From: Candidatus Thiomargarita nelsonii
Lineage (GTDB): Bacteria; Pseudomonadota; Gammaproteobacteria; Beggiatoales; Beggiatoaceae
Length of the DNA: 64,000 nt
NCBI GenBank assembly: GCA_000785145.2
Contig: JSZA02000015.1
Location: 22,305-86,304 of the forward strand
Direction of reading: 5' to 3'
Shown here: positions 44,670 to 53,545 of the stretch, one piece after another
How the letters are laid out: every line of letters begins with the position of its first letter
How positions within the stretch are numbered: position 1 is the first letter of the stretch
Program-made: the position numbers and the translations under genes
Notes under the pieces: model-generated
Database searches by the model: none
What the model saw: only the letters and a program-made list of their open reading frames with translations
Told to the model about the DNA's origin: nothing

Positions 44670-45029
44670 CTAACGCACTGCCAATTTAACCAACGATAAC
44701 ATGGACGTTTCTAAACTTTTTTTCACCACCGTCCCAAAAATGGCGTTGCCTAACATTGTGCCAACGGCACTGACAGGCTTGCGAGACTTTGATATGACTT
44801 GCTCTAAACAGCCAGCTTTATGCGTCGTGTACAAAATATCATCGGCTGTCAATTGAGCGGGATCATAATGCACGATCAAACTCCCCCCCTTTTTATTGAG
44901 TTCAGTGCTATAAATCCCCGTCATGGATTTTAAGATGCTACAGAGATTCGATGCCTGACAGTTATCGCGTTTGATTTGTGCTGAACGAATACGTAGTCTG
45001 CCGGGAATATTATGAATATAATAGCTCAT
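44670..45029 (-). CDS. HMA-like metal-binding protein of a P-type ATPase locus
   Basis: The 119-residue protein begins MSYYIHNIPGRLRIRSAQIK and continues MTGIYSTELNKKGGSLIVHYD, the pattern of the HMA_2 domain that accompanies some P1B ATPases. It lacks the CxxC metal motif, as usual in this subgroup. A hydrophobic segment near the end (VGTMLGNAIFGTVV) suggests membrane contact. The ATPase gene lies upstream on the same strand, now separated by an insertion sequence. Confidence 0.7.
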   Translation of the reverse strand: MSYYIHNIPGRLRIRSAQIKRDNCQASNLCSILKSMTGIYSTELNKKGGSLIVHYDPAQLTADDILYTTHKAGCLEQVISKSRKPVSAVGTMLGNAIFGTVVKKSLETSMLSLVKLAVR

Positions 45030-45066
45030 CGTTTTATCCTCATCAAATTATTTGATTTATTTTATT

Positions 45067-46354
45067 AATCATAGGACTTACGCATTGACAAAAAAAAATA
45101 TATGTGGTTAAATTAAAATTAGACTTTCAATCTGAAAACCGGCTCATGAGAATAGTTAAAAAATCTTCAACCGCGATATGCACGTTCTCAACGTATATAT
45201 CATTTTTACTTAGCGAACCTAAAAATGCTACTTGTACTCGTTTATCAAACATTTTAGGGATTTCCCACGATAGCATTAATCGTTTTTTACAACGCGAAGA
45301 TTATAATCAAAAAGACTTATTTGATCAGGTCAAATCAAAAATAGCCTTGGAAGGTGGTACTTTAAGCGTGGACGATAGTGTTATTGATAAACCATACTCA
45401 AATCCGAATAAAACTGAACTTATTGATTATTTTTTGTCTGGAAAACACAAAAAAACGGTAAAAGGTATTAATCTCGTCACATTATATTATACTGATATCA
45501 ATCAAGTTTGTGTCCCCGTCAATTTTCGGCTTGTTGAAAAATTAAGTGGAAAAACCAAAAATGATTATTTTCTTGACATGTTACACGAAGTCTTGTTATG
45601 GGGGCTAAAACCCTTAGGGATCACAGGGGATAGTTGGTATTCTAGCTTAAATAATCTTAAATTTATGAAAAACCATGAATTAAGCTTTATGTTTGCTATT
45701 AAAAATAATCGTTTGGTTTCTCTTGAAAAAGGAACTTATATACAAATACAGCATTTAGATATTCCTAATGATGCCGGTTTAAGCGTTTATCTCAAGGGGT
45801 TTGGTTTTGTAAAAATTTTTAAGAAAATATTCAAAGACGAATATCGATATTATATTTTGCATTGCCCTCAAACTGATGAACTCAATCGACTGGTTTATGA
45901 TGATTTTAAGCGAATTCACGACAAACATTGGAATATAGAAAGATTTCATCGGGCTGTCAAGCAAGTTTGCAATATCGAACGCTTCCAAGTGAGAACGACA
46001 GAAGCCATTAAAAATCATGTCTTTTGTGCAATCTGTGCTTTTGTTAAACTTGAATTAATGCGAGTTCAGAATCAGATTAGTAACTGGTATGAAATACAAA
46101 AAAACTTATTCAACGATGTAATCCGAGCGTTCATCCAAGAGGACTCAATAAATGAGAGCTATGTAACATAATAAAATACGGAATGTCAAGTTTTTTTGAG
46201 TCACTCACAAAATGTTTGTTTGTAATGTTGGAAAACCACCATTTGACACGGACTCAATTATGAGTAACTATTTGATATTCTTGATTAATTAATGAAAAGG
46301 GGGGCGGTTTTTAACATATTCTAGTTTGTTTGTCAATGCGTAAGTCCTAAATCA
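45067..46354. mobile_element. complete insertion sequence with DDE transposase
   Basis: The element is 45072-46349 (1278 bp). Both ends read TAGGACTTACGCATTGACAA (plus A), an exact 21-bp inverted repeat. AATCA flanks both sides (45067-45071, 46350-46354) as a 5-bp target duplication. It carries one intact transposase gene. It separates the HMA-like gene from the metal ATPase pseudogene. Confidence 0.92.
45104..46171 (+). CDS. IS4/IS701-like transposase
   Basis: The 355-residue protein starts at GTG 45104 (an ATG at 45146 is possible). The catalytic triad is visible: Asp in TLSVDDSVIDKPYSN near residue 88, Asp in LGITGDSWYSS near 178, Glu in WNIERFHRAVKQ near 279. DDSVIDKPY and KGINLVTLYYTD are typical of the group that reads DDTxxEKPY...GRxVKGINLL. 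It moves the surrounding 1.28-kb element. The full frame and matching ends suggest a functional element. Confidence 0.88.
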   Translation: MVKLKLDFQSENRLMRIVKKSSTAICTFSTYISFLLSEPKNATCTRLSNILGISHDSINRFLQREDYNQKDLFDQVKSKIALEGGTLSVDDSVIDKPYSNPNKTELIDYFLSGKHKKTVKGINLVTLYYTDINQVCVPVNFRLVEKLSGKTKNDYFLDMLHEVLLWGLKPLGITGDSWYSSLNNLKFMKNHELSFMFAIKNNRLVSLEKGTYIQIQHLDIPNDAGLSVYLKGFGFVKIFKKIFKDEYRYYILHCPQTDELNRLVYDDFKRIHDKHWNIERFHRAVKQVCNIERFQVRTTEAIKNHVFCAICAFVKLELMRVQNQISNWYEIQKNLFNDVIRAFIQEDSINESYVT

Positions 46355-46427
46355 GTCAGTATCACAACGTTGTTGCAAATGATAAAGATTATCATTAATA
46401 AAGTCAAGCGATATCGGATAATTTTTT

Positions 46428-46484
46428 TTGGAGTACAAAGCTTTAGCTTTGTACTGTCTGACAAAGCTAAAGCTTTGTACTCCA
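46428..46484. repeat. double gtacaaagctttagctttgtac palindrome
   Basis: Two AAAGCT(TT)AGCTTT-centred palindromes lie head to tail at the 3' end of the ATPase pseudogene; they vary the family with AAGATAAATCTT centres. Confidence 0.65.
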
Positions 46485-46490
46485 ATATAC

Positions 46491-48110
46491 CTACCTATAG
46501 GCTTCTCGAACTGTTATCAATTTTTCTTTAATTTCCGCCAATTTATTTTCTTTTAGGCTCACTCCCGCTAATGAATTTAACAAGATACCAATCGTCGTCC
46601 CATTATGGAGCAAAGCTGTTAATACGGGCGAAAGCAAACCGAACGCCGCGCCCCCCGCAACGGCTGAGTTGACAACCATTGATACTTTAAAATGATAATG
46701 TATCAGGCGCATGGTTTTGTCGCCTAAAATTTTGGCATTTAAGACGGTTTCTAAATGATCATCTAATAAGACAATATCCGCTGTTGCCCGGGCTAAGTCT
46801 GCCCCTTTGGGCATGGCAATACCTACATCGGCACTTATCAGTGCTGGCGCATCGTTGACTCCATCGCCGACAAAAGCCACTTGTTGGCCTTTTTTCTGTA
46901 ATTCTTTGACTACATTGCCTTTTTCTTCTGGGGGGCACTCGTAATAAACGGATGTCGCCTCTATACCTAACTGCTCTGCTAAAGCCAAGGCTTTGTCACG
47001 CTGATCGCCCGTCAGCAAGGCAATGTTTTTAATCCCTGATTGTCTCAGTTTTTTCAGAATATCCGCCGCCTCTGGGCGCAGATGATCACGTAGCCCAATA
47101 ATGCCAAGCGGTTTTTCATTTAAAGCCGCGTACAACAAAGTTTTTCCTTGCTCTTCAAGTTCTTTAATTAATTCTTCATGAGCGGCAAAATAAATTTGCT
47201 TATGTTGTTCTAAAAAATGTCGACTACCAATAACAAGAGTTTGCCCCTCCACCAGCGTCGTCAATCCATGCGCTACCATATAATCCACATCTTCATGCTC
47301 AATGTGATGTAATGCTTTCTGTTTAGCAGAATTGACGACTGCATCTGCCACCGGATGTGTCGCATGTTCTTCCACTGAGGCTATCAAGGCTAAAATTTCA
47401 TTTTTTGGCCATTTTTGTTCTTCTGTTAGGGAGATAACTTCGGTGACTTCTAAATTGCCCGTTGTCAGTGTGCCGGTTTTGTCAAAAACGATGGTGTCGG
47501 CACTCGCAATGTTTTCAATGGCTTGTCCACCTCTAAATAACATCCCATGCGTCGCGCCTCGATACATGGCTGATTTGATAGCGACTGGTGTACCCAGTTT
47601 TAAAGGGCAAGCGTGATCGACCAAAAATACTGCCGCTAAGCGGTGAAGATTTCGTGTGAGCAGATAAACCACCGCTCCTAGCCCTAATGTATAATAAACG
47701 CGCTGATTAGCGAGATCTTCAGCCATACATTGGGTTTTAGAGCGTTTTTTCAGGGATTCTTCAATAAAACGAGTAATACGGGCGGTGGTGGTATTATCGC
47801 CCGGGTGGCGCGAATTTTCAGTCGTCCATCCTCTATCACGGTGCCCGATAATACTTTATCTTTGAATTCTTTACGCACGGGGACCGTTTCTCCGGTCAGC
47901 GAAGCCTCATTAACCGCCGCTGTGCCATCGATCACCCGCCCATCAATCGGCATCATTTCACCGGTGCCGACGACAACTAAATCACCTTCTTTAATTTCCG
48001 TACTGGGGAGTTGAATGAGTGTACCCTCACGCTCTATCCATGCTTGTGTTGGCATCTGTTTAAGTAAATGACGCAATAAGGCATCAGAATGCTTTTCCGT
48101 TTGATGTTCT
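46491..48110 (-). pseudogene. P1B-type metal-transporting ATPase, truncated and frameshifted
   Basis: Read right to left, 48110-47806 encodes the actuator domain (SLTGETVPVRKEF near its middle). A one-base loss near 47805 moves the frame; correcting it restores RATRAGDNTTTARITRFIEE. The rest (47795-46491) has the metal-site helix ACPLKLGTPVAI, the phosphorylation motif DKTGTLT and GDGVNDAPALISADVGIAM. The first transmembrane segments before 48110 are missing. The pump would have exported a transition metal. With the N-terminus gone it cannot be functional. Confidence 0.85.
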
Positions 48111-48251
48111 AAATCTTAGCTTTGGATTAGCAGCGGGCTCGACGAAGAGCAATAACTTTTTCGGCAAAAATCGTGACACTTGTAATGATAAAAAAAGTCT
48201 GTATTCTATAAATAATTTTGATTTTTAGAGTTTTATAAGAGGAGATGAAAT

Positions 48252-48869
48252 ATGGCTTTTAGTGAGTTTAAAAACATTGCAGAAGTGCAGAAAAAATATA
48301 GTATCAAATACCATGAAGACAATTTTATTGTCACTGAAGAAATACAACCATCAGAAAATTTTTTAAGTGACTTGGAATTTTTTAAAGAAAATATTGATGT
48401 TTTTAGTTCAGAAGCCTCACGCTGTGAAATTATCATTTCTCCCATTTTGAGAGAAGTGTATAAAAAATATTATTTAAAGTGTTCCTTCTGGAGCCAAAAA
48501 AGTATATCTTATGATGAAACTCTGTCTGGCACACCAGATTATATCTTTTCAGCTCGTTCTGAGTTAGGTAAGACTGTATTAGAGAAACCAAAACTCATTG
48601 TCGTTGAAGCAAAAAAAAATGATTTTGAACAAGGTTGGGGGCAATGTTTAGCAGAATTAGTTGCATCACAAAAAATCAATAATGATTTTGAGCATCCTGT
48701 TTATGGAATTGTGACTGATGCTAATTTATGGCAATTTGGAGAACTGAAAAAAGATGTTTTTGTTAAAGAGCCAATAAATTTTACAATTGATAAGTTAGGT
48801 CAATTGTATGGGGCATTAAACTATGTGCTTCAATTGACTGGAGAGACTCAAGCTGATGGTTTGGCGTAA
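48252..48869 (+). CDS. PD-(D/E)XK nuclease-like protein, intact copy
   Basis: The 205-residue protein starts at ATG 48252 after GAGGAGATG. It contains SGTPDYIFS and LIVVEAKKNDFEQGWGQC, i.e. Asp then Glu-x-Lys, followed by an amphipathic helix and HPVYGIVTDANLWQFGEL. This matches the layout of the damaged gene at 3057-3659 (CDFLIS, VEAKNEN, VYGTVTTGIFWKFLKL). Fold prediction is by motif only. Role unknown; no partner gene adjacent. Confidence 0.65.
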   Translation: MAFSEFKNIAEVQKKYSIKYHEDNFIVTEEIQPSENFLSDLEFFKENIDVFSSEASRCEIIISPILREVYKKYYLKCSFWSQKSISYDETLSGTPDYIFSARSELGKTVLEKPKLIVVEAKKNDFEQGWGQCLAELVASQKINNDFEHPVYGIVTDANLWQFGELKKDVFVKEPINFTIDKLGQLYGALNYVLQLTGETQADGLA

Positions 48870-48939
48870 GCAGGAGTCCAAGATTTATCTTGGACTCGAC
48901 CCCACGGTGGACTCAATGCCATTAATTTCCAAGCCTCCG

Positions 48940-49734
48940 TCAAACCTGTTCCCCCTCAACGGCTCTAAATTCAACAGAATTCTCTAATTTATTATAAATA
49001 ACATACCGTAGCTTATTGATATTATCACGACTATAGCCGATTGCGCCAACCGAGATAATATATCTATCTGTCTCATCAAGTTGAAATGGTTTTCCATATT
49101 GGATTTGATGGCAAGTAGAGGTGCAAGCTTCTTCACATTTTTCACCAAATATCAAGGGAATGTGAAGATGCCCAACAAAGGCTAATCTATAGGGTGTTTC
49201 ATCAAACACATTCCACGCTTCTATTTCATCCCATAAGGATACTTTTTTCGTTCTGGGAGAAATATGAGTATATATAATATCTGATTCTATTATTTCTTCA
49301 GGAAGAGTTTTAAGAAATGTTTGGATATCTTTTGATAGTTCTAAATCATTAGATTCATCATGATTGCCACGTAAACTTGTGATATTGTTATCTCTAATAA
49401 ATCTGACCACTTCCTCATTATAATCTCCACCCTCTACCAGATCACCCAAGCTTATGATTCGGTCACATTGGCAATTTTCTATGTCTGCCATCACCGCGAG
49501 TAGCCCGGGCAAATTGCCATGAATATCAGAGATAATCGCTATTTTTTCGGATTCTTTTTGAGCCTTGGATTTTATTTCACTAGGGCGTATCTCTAGTTTG
49601 CTGAAAAAACAGGAATCAAATTTTGTATTGCGCTTTTCGAGACGCGCTATTTTATTTTCCAATTCCCGGATCAACTTTTGTTGTTGCCAAATAATCTCCA
49701 ACAATTCCGCTTTATTTTGCCTATTATTGCTCAT
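48940..49734 (-). CDS. YfcE-type metallophosphoesterase with N-terminal coiled coil
   Basis: Residues about 8-36 form a short coiled coil (LIRELENKIARLEKRN). The phosphoesterase follows: IAIISDIHGNLPGL (D-x-H), ISLGDLVEGG (GD), SLRGNHDESN (GNHD), DIIYTHISPR and LAFVGHLHIPLIF (GHxH). A Cys-rich insert (KCEEACTSTCHQ) is unusual and may bind metal or form disulfides. Likely a cytosolic phosphodiesterase of unknown substrate. Confidence 0.85.
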   Translation of the reverse strand: MSNNRQNKAELLEIIWQQQKLIRELENKIARLEKRNTKFDSCFFSKLEIRPSEIKSKAQKESEKIAIISDIHGNLPGLLAVMADIENCQCDRIISLGDLVEGGDYNEEVVRFIRDNNITSLRGNHDESNDLELSKDIQTFLKTLPEEIIESDIIYTHISPRTKKVSLWDEIEAWNVFDETPYRLAFVGHLHIPLIFGEKCEEACTSTCHQIQYGKPFQLDETDRYIISVGAIGYSRDNINKLRYVIYNKLENSVEFRAVEGEQV

Positions 49735-50206
49735 GTCAACTTTCCGGCGTATAATTCATTCGTGAAACCGCCTCCCATTGTTCTATGCTATTGCTTGAGG
49801 TATGAAACAAAATTTCACCGGCACCTTGATATTAAAGGTATTTTTGTATCTCTTTAATTTCATTATAAGGTGCGTAGGACGCACCCTGAATGAGATCGTG
49901 CGCCCTTGGGCTAGTACTCTGTCAAGGTTGTTTTTATGGGTAATGTAGGGTGCGTCCTACGCACCCTGACGCTCAGTTAAAGGTGCGTAGGACGCACCCT
50001 ACAATACCCATCAATTTTCGTTGTTTCGGGAATTGAGCGTAGCGGATTTCCCGAAACTTCGTTCAACCCTCGACTGAAAGTTCCCTACGGGAGGAAATTC
50101 GCTCCATTCCCGAAACAACTTTTCTACTATATAGATAAAATCGGAGATGAAATGATAACACTCATTGTTCAAAATAGCAATATAAAATTTATGGTTTTTA
50201 TGATTA
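49735..50206. repeat. repeat-filled spacer
   Basis: 49869-49890 has half a gtgcgtaggacgcacc unit. A CTAG at 49911 precedes TACTCTGTCAAGGTTG, an element end like that at 4598. 49945-50005 is a full gtagggtgcgtcctacgcac palindrome. 50027-50121 holds two GTTTCGGGAA palindromes separated by ccctcgactgaaagttccct. No gene. Confidence 0.7.
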
Positions 50207-50671
50207 TTATATTGGTTTAAAAACCATCAAAAAAAACACAATAACCAACGAAATAAACGCCGGCCATCCCAACCAAAACCAAATACGCATATAACGATAA
50301 TAAAGCGGCGGCAAAGGAGAATCGTTAGCAAGCGCTTCTTCTGCCATATCACGCAAACGATATTGCAGCCAAACCACCGGCAACCAACAAGCGCCCGCAA
50401 AAAAATACAATGCAAAGCTGATGAGAATCCACTTTTGCGTCAGCGGCCAACCCACCAGCCACGCCATCCAGATTCCCGTAATAACTTGGACAATAGCACT
50501 TGTCGTTGTGAATAGCCAATCAGCGATAACCACATGTTTCGTTGTCACAGCAATGGCTTGCACATTACCACTGAGATGGGCGCGTAACATATAATAAGCA
50601 CTGCCCGCACCTGTACCAAATAATACGGTAGCACTGATAATATGAATAGTTTTCAGCGACAGATATAACAT
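50207..50671 (-). CDS. DUF2269-family membrane protein
   Basis: The 154-residue protein has four spans and a family-typical start: KTIHIISATVLFGTGAGSAYY, then TTKHVVIADWLFTT. It is encoded 3 bases after the SDR/DoxX-like gene on the same strand, so the two are cotranscribed. Function unknown; adjacency suggests a membrane redox or lipid role. Confidence 0.85.
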   Translation of the reverse strand: MLYLSLKTIHIISATVLFGTGAGSAYYMLRAHLSGNVQAIAVTTKHVVIADWLFTTTSAIVQVITGIWMAWLVGWPLTQKWILISFALYFFAGACWLPVVWLQYRLRDMAEEALANDSPLPPLYYRYMRIWFWLGWPAFISLVIVFFLMVFKPI

Positions 50672-50674
50672 TTT

Positions 50675-51934
50675 TTATTCTTCCTCAAAAACCAACATGA
50701 TAAGCGTAGCAATGAGCAGGGGCATATTTTTACTGATTGGACCAAATGGATGGAGCCAAAATGCCGGCAAAGCCCAGCTAATCATGATCATATAACTCAC
50801 CATTAACAATAACTGTAAACCGACCACAACACGTATTCGATAAGCCACCAAAGTCGCAATACCCAACAGTCCATCCAATGCCGCTGCCGAATAAAGCATG
50901 ATAGGTGCCCAGATGCCACTGATACCTATCGCAGCAAGTAACTTATAACTTTCTTCCACCGGATAGACAAAGGCCGAAACAATTCCCGTCAATATCCAAA
51001 GAAAACCAATACTTATTCGCAATAAAGGCCGCAATAAAAATAGCCTCGCTTGCCACCGATCAGCCATGCTTGCCGGATTATCCCGCAAAGCAACTTCGAC
51101 AGGGCGCGGCTTAATGCCTGTGCTGGGATTACCACAATTGCCACGCAATAACATATCCAAACTCTCTGAAGTCAATGGACCAATACCAAGCCAATTATTG
51201 ATCTTTGCCAATAATCTCATTAACGGTATAGGAATAAACCAAGTCACTGTCGGCTTCAGATTCAACCATTTTCTCATCAAAACAAGTAATTGTAAAAAAC
51301 TCACTTGCTGACTGCCAACCAATTCTAAGCGTTGTCCACCAGATGGCCAATTTCCTAACAGTGCCAGCACACACGCTATTAAGTCATCAATATGAATAGG
51401 TTGGAGAGCTTGATCACCTTTACCTATCACCGGTATCACGGGTAAAGCTGCCATTGCCGAAAATAATGTTGTACTCCCCCCACCTCGCCCAATCACAATG
51501 GAAGGATAAAAAATCACGGCATCTAGTTTTAATGTCAATAACGCCTCATCAGCCGCACGCTTGCTCCGGTGATAGGCACTATTCGTGCTGCCCAATGCTG
51601 AAAATTGTAAAATTTTCTCAATGCCCAACTGTTTCGCCGCCTTAAACAAGGCGATTGGGGCGTATGTGTGTAAATCTTCAAAGCGTTGTCCACGCTTTTC
51701 ACGAATAATGCCAACCGCATTAATGACAACATCAATATTATTCAAACGCCCTAACCACACTTGCGGCTCGTGATCCTTGCTATAATCACAAGCTAACCAT
51801 TTCACATCGGGAATTCGCGCTTGCCAGACGGAGGGTTGTCGGACACAGCCAACCACTTTATGTCCTTGGGCAAGCAGCGCCAGTAATAAATGTTGCCCAA
51901 TAAATCCGCTGGCACCTGTTAATAAAATTTGCAT
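50675..51934 (-). CDS. SDR NAD(P)-binding protein fused to a DoxX-like membrane domain
   Basis: Residues 1-290 are an extended short-chain dehydrogenase/epimerase: MQILLTGASGFIGQHLLLAL with the Rossmann GxxGxxG, then VINAVGIIREKRGQRF and FSALGSTNSAYHRSKRAADE with Tyr-xxx-Lys. Residues about 300-419 have four spans like DoxX (LRISIGFLWILTGIVSAFVY). Such fusions pair with DUF2269 proteins. The substrate is unknown. Confidence 0.85.
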   Translation of the reverse strand: MQILLTGASGFIGQHLLLALLAQGHKVVGCVRQPSVWQARIPDVKWLACDYSKDHEPQVWLGRLNNIDVVINAVGIIREKRGQRFEDLHTYAPIALFKAAKQLGIEKILQFSALGSTNSAYHRSKRAADEALLTLKLDAVIFYPSIVIGRGGGSTTLFSAMAALPVIPVIGKGDQALQPIHIDDLIACVLALLGNWPSGGQRLELVGSQQVSFLQLLVLMRKWLNLKPTVTWFIPIPLMRLLAKINNWLGIGPLTSESLDMLLRGNCGNPSTGIKPRPVEVALRDNPASMADRWQARLFLLRPLLRISIGFLWILTGIVSAFVYPVEESYKLLAAIGISGIWAPIMLYSAAALDGLLGIATLVAYRIRVVVGLQLLLMVSYMIMISWALPAFWLHPFGPISKNMPLLIATLIMLVFEEE

Positions 51935-51963
51935 GTTCTGATTATAACTCTTTTGGTTAACGT

Positions 51964-52306
51964 CCTTTTCGTTGTTTCGGGAATTTCGCTCCGCGGATTT
52001 CCCGAAACGAAGATCGCTACGCTAAACCAACGTCCTTTTCGTTGTTTCGGGAATTTCGCTCCGCGGATTTCCCGAAACCAACGTCCTTTTCGTTGTTTCG
52101 GGAATTTCGCTCCGCGGATTTCCCGAAACGAAGATCGCTACGCTAAACCAACGTCCTTTTCGTTAAGTTCCCTACGGGAGGAATGGAGCGGATTTCCCGC
52201 AACGAAGATCGCTACGCTAAACGAAGTCAAACGAAGATCGCTACGCTAAACCCCTCGACTGGGTTTGGTTTCGGGAAATCCGCTCCGCTCCATTCCCGAA
52301 ACAACT
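51964..52306. repeat. tandem GTTTCGGGAA palindrome array
   Basis: The unit tccttttcgttgtttcggga followed by atttcgctccgcggatttcc and cgaaac is repeated three times. Each is followed by gaagatcgctacgctaaacc in two variants, then degenerate copies to 52306. It separates the SDR gene's start from the prmA end. Reading frames through it are repeat artefacts. Confidence 0.85.
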
Positions 52307-52368
52307 GATCTCGCTTGATTTTTACATTGAAATTATTTTTTCCCCCAAAAGCGTTATAATTAGCATAT

Positions 52369-53232
52369 TTATTTCCTAAAAGCAACAATACGCATCCAAT
52401 TATCACGTTCCACAATTTCCGTGATATTAAAATCAGGTGCATAAGCCGCTGTGACATTATCACATTGATCCTTGAGAATGCCTGACAATACCAGTGGCGC
52501 TCCCACTTTTAAATGTGCCGTCAACAGCGTTGCCAAATTTATCAAAGGCGTTGCCAAAATATTAGCCACTATGGCATCCACCTTCAAATCAGGCAATTGC
52601 TCTGGAAAAACGGGGCGAATCAAAGCACTGACTTCATTTTTTGTCGCATTTTCCGCAGTCGCCAATAAGGCTTGTGGATCATTATCCACCGCCCAAACGC
52701 AAGCGGCACCCAATTTAACCGCAGCAATGGCTAAGATACCAGAACCACAACCATAATCAATCAGCGTTTTACCCGAAAAATCGTATGCTTGATCTAACCA
52801 CTCCAAACATAAAGCCGTTGTTGTATGTGTACCCGTTCCAAAGGCGAGCCCAGGATCGAGTAAAATATTAATAGCTTCTGGAGCAGGCGGCGTTTGCCAA
52901 CTGGGGCAAATCCAAACTCGTTCCCCAAATCGCATCGGATGAAAATCATCCATCCAAACGCGAGTCCATTCCTGTGAGGCTAACATTTCTATTTGATAAG
53001 GTGGCATCGCTTGCAATTGGCTTTGCAACTCACGGGTATCAGTATCGCCCTCAAATAAAGCAACGACTCGTGTGCGTTTCCAAAGCGGGGTGGTATTTAA
53101 AGCAGGCTCATATAATGGTTGTTCCTTTGCATCTTGCAAAGTCACGGAAACTGCGCCAACTGCGAACAATTCATCAGAAATCTGATCAACGGTGTCTGCG
53201 TCTGTTTCTAAGATAATTTGTAACCAAGGCAT
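52369..53232 (-). CDS. prmA: ribosomal protein L11 methyltransferase
   Basis: The 287-residue protein has the N-terminal substrate-recognition domain (MPWLQIILETDADTVDQISD) and the methyltransferase domain: LDPGLAFGTGTHTTTALCLE, LIDYGCGSGILAIAAVKLGA for AdoMet and VANILATPLI with the catalytic-loop NIL. PrmA trimethylates L11. A truncated near-identical copy lies at 55787-56380. Confidence 0.95.
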   Translation of the reverse strand: MPWLQIILETDADTVDQISDELFAVGAVSVTLQDAKEQPLYEPALNTTPLWKRTRVVALFEGDTDTRELQSQLQAMPPYQIEMLASQEWTRVWMDDFHPMRFGERVWICPSWQTPPAPEAINILLDPGLAFGTGTHTTTALCLEWLDQAYDFSGKTLIDYGCGSGILAIAAVKLGAACVWAVDNDPQALLATAENATKNEVSALIRPVFPEQLPDLKVDAIVANILATPLINLATLLTAHLKVGAPLVLSGILKDQCDNVTAAYAPDFNITEIVERDNWMRIVAFRK

Positions 53233-53545
53233 AATTTATTCCAAGATAAATCTTGGACTCCTAGAGGTAAAAAAAAATGGGTCAATTTAAATTATCTACT
53301 AAATCGGTTGTGAAAAAGGGCAATATCGTCATTTTTTTTTTTTTTGGCAGGACGCGGAGCGTATTCAGCTGATTAATATATAAGTTTTGGTGGATACTCT
53401 ACAGGCGATATCCACCCTACATTGTCTTAACTTAATGGCATTGTCTTATGACTACGACTCAATGCCATATCGTACCGCCTCAAAATCAGACCGGAGCAGG
53501 ATACCCATACATCGCAGGTCGTTGTAAATTAAAGGGAAACTGAAG
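53233..53545. repeat. repeat spacer with CAATGCCA and tgtagggtggat element ends
   Basis: It holds an AAGATAAATCTT palindrome (to 53262), a T run, a ggtggatact...atccaccctaca remnant, a right end ttaacttaatggcattg (to 53441) and a left end caatgccatatcgtaccgcc from 53462. No matching target duplications are found, so these are decayed or rearranged elements. No gene. Confidence 0.6.

Noticed and set aside
45779..46018. Frame opposite the transposase gene
   Set aside because: Shadow of the transposase reading frame.
51929..52249. Repetitive short protein in the GTTTCGGGAA array
   Set aside because: It is translation of tandem palindromes with no start signal.
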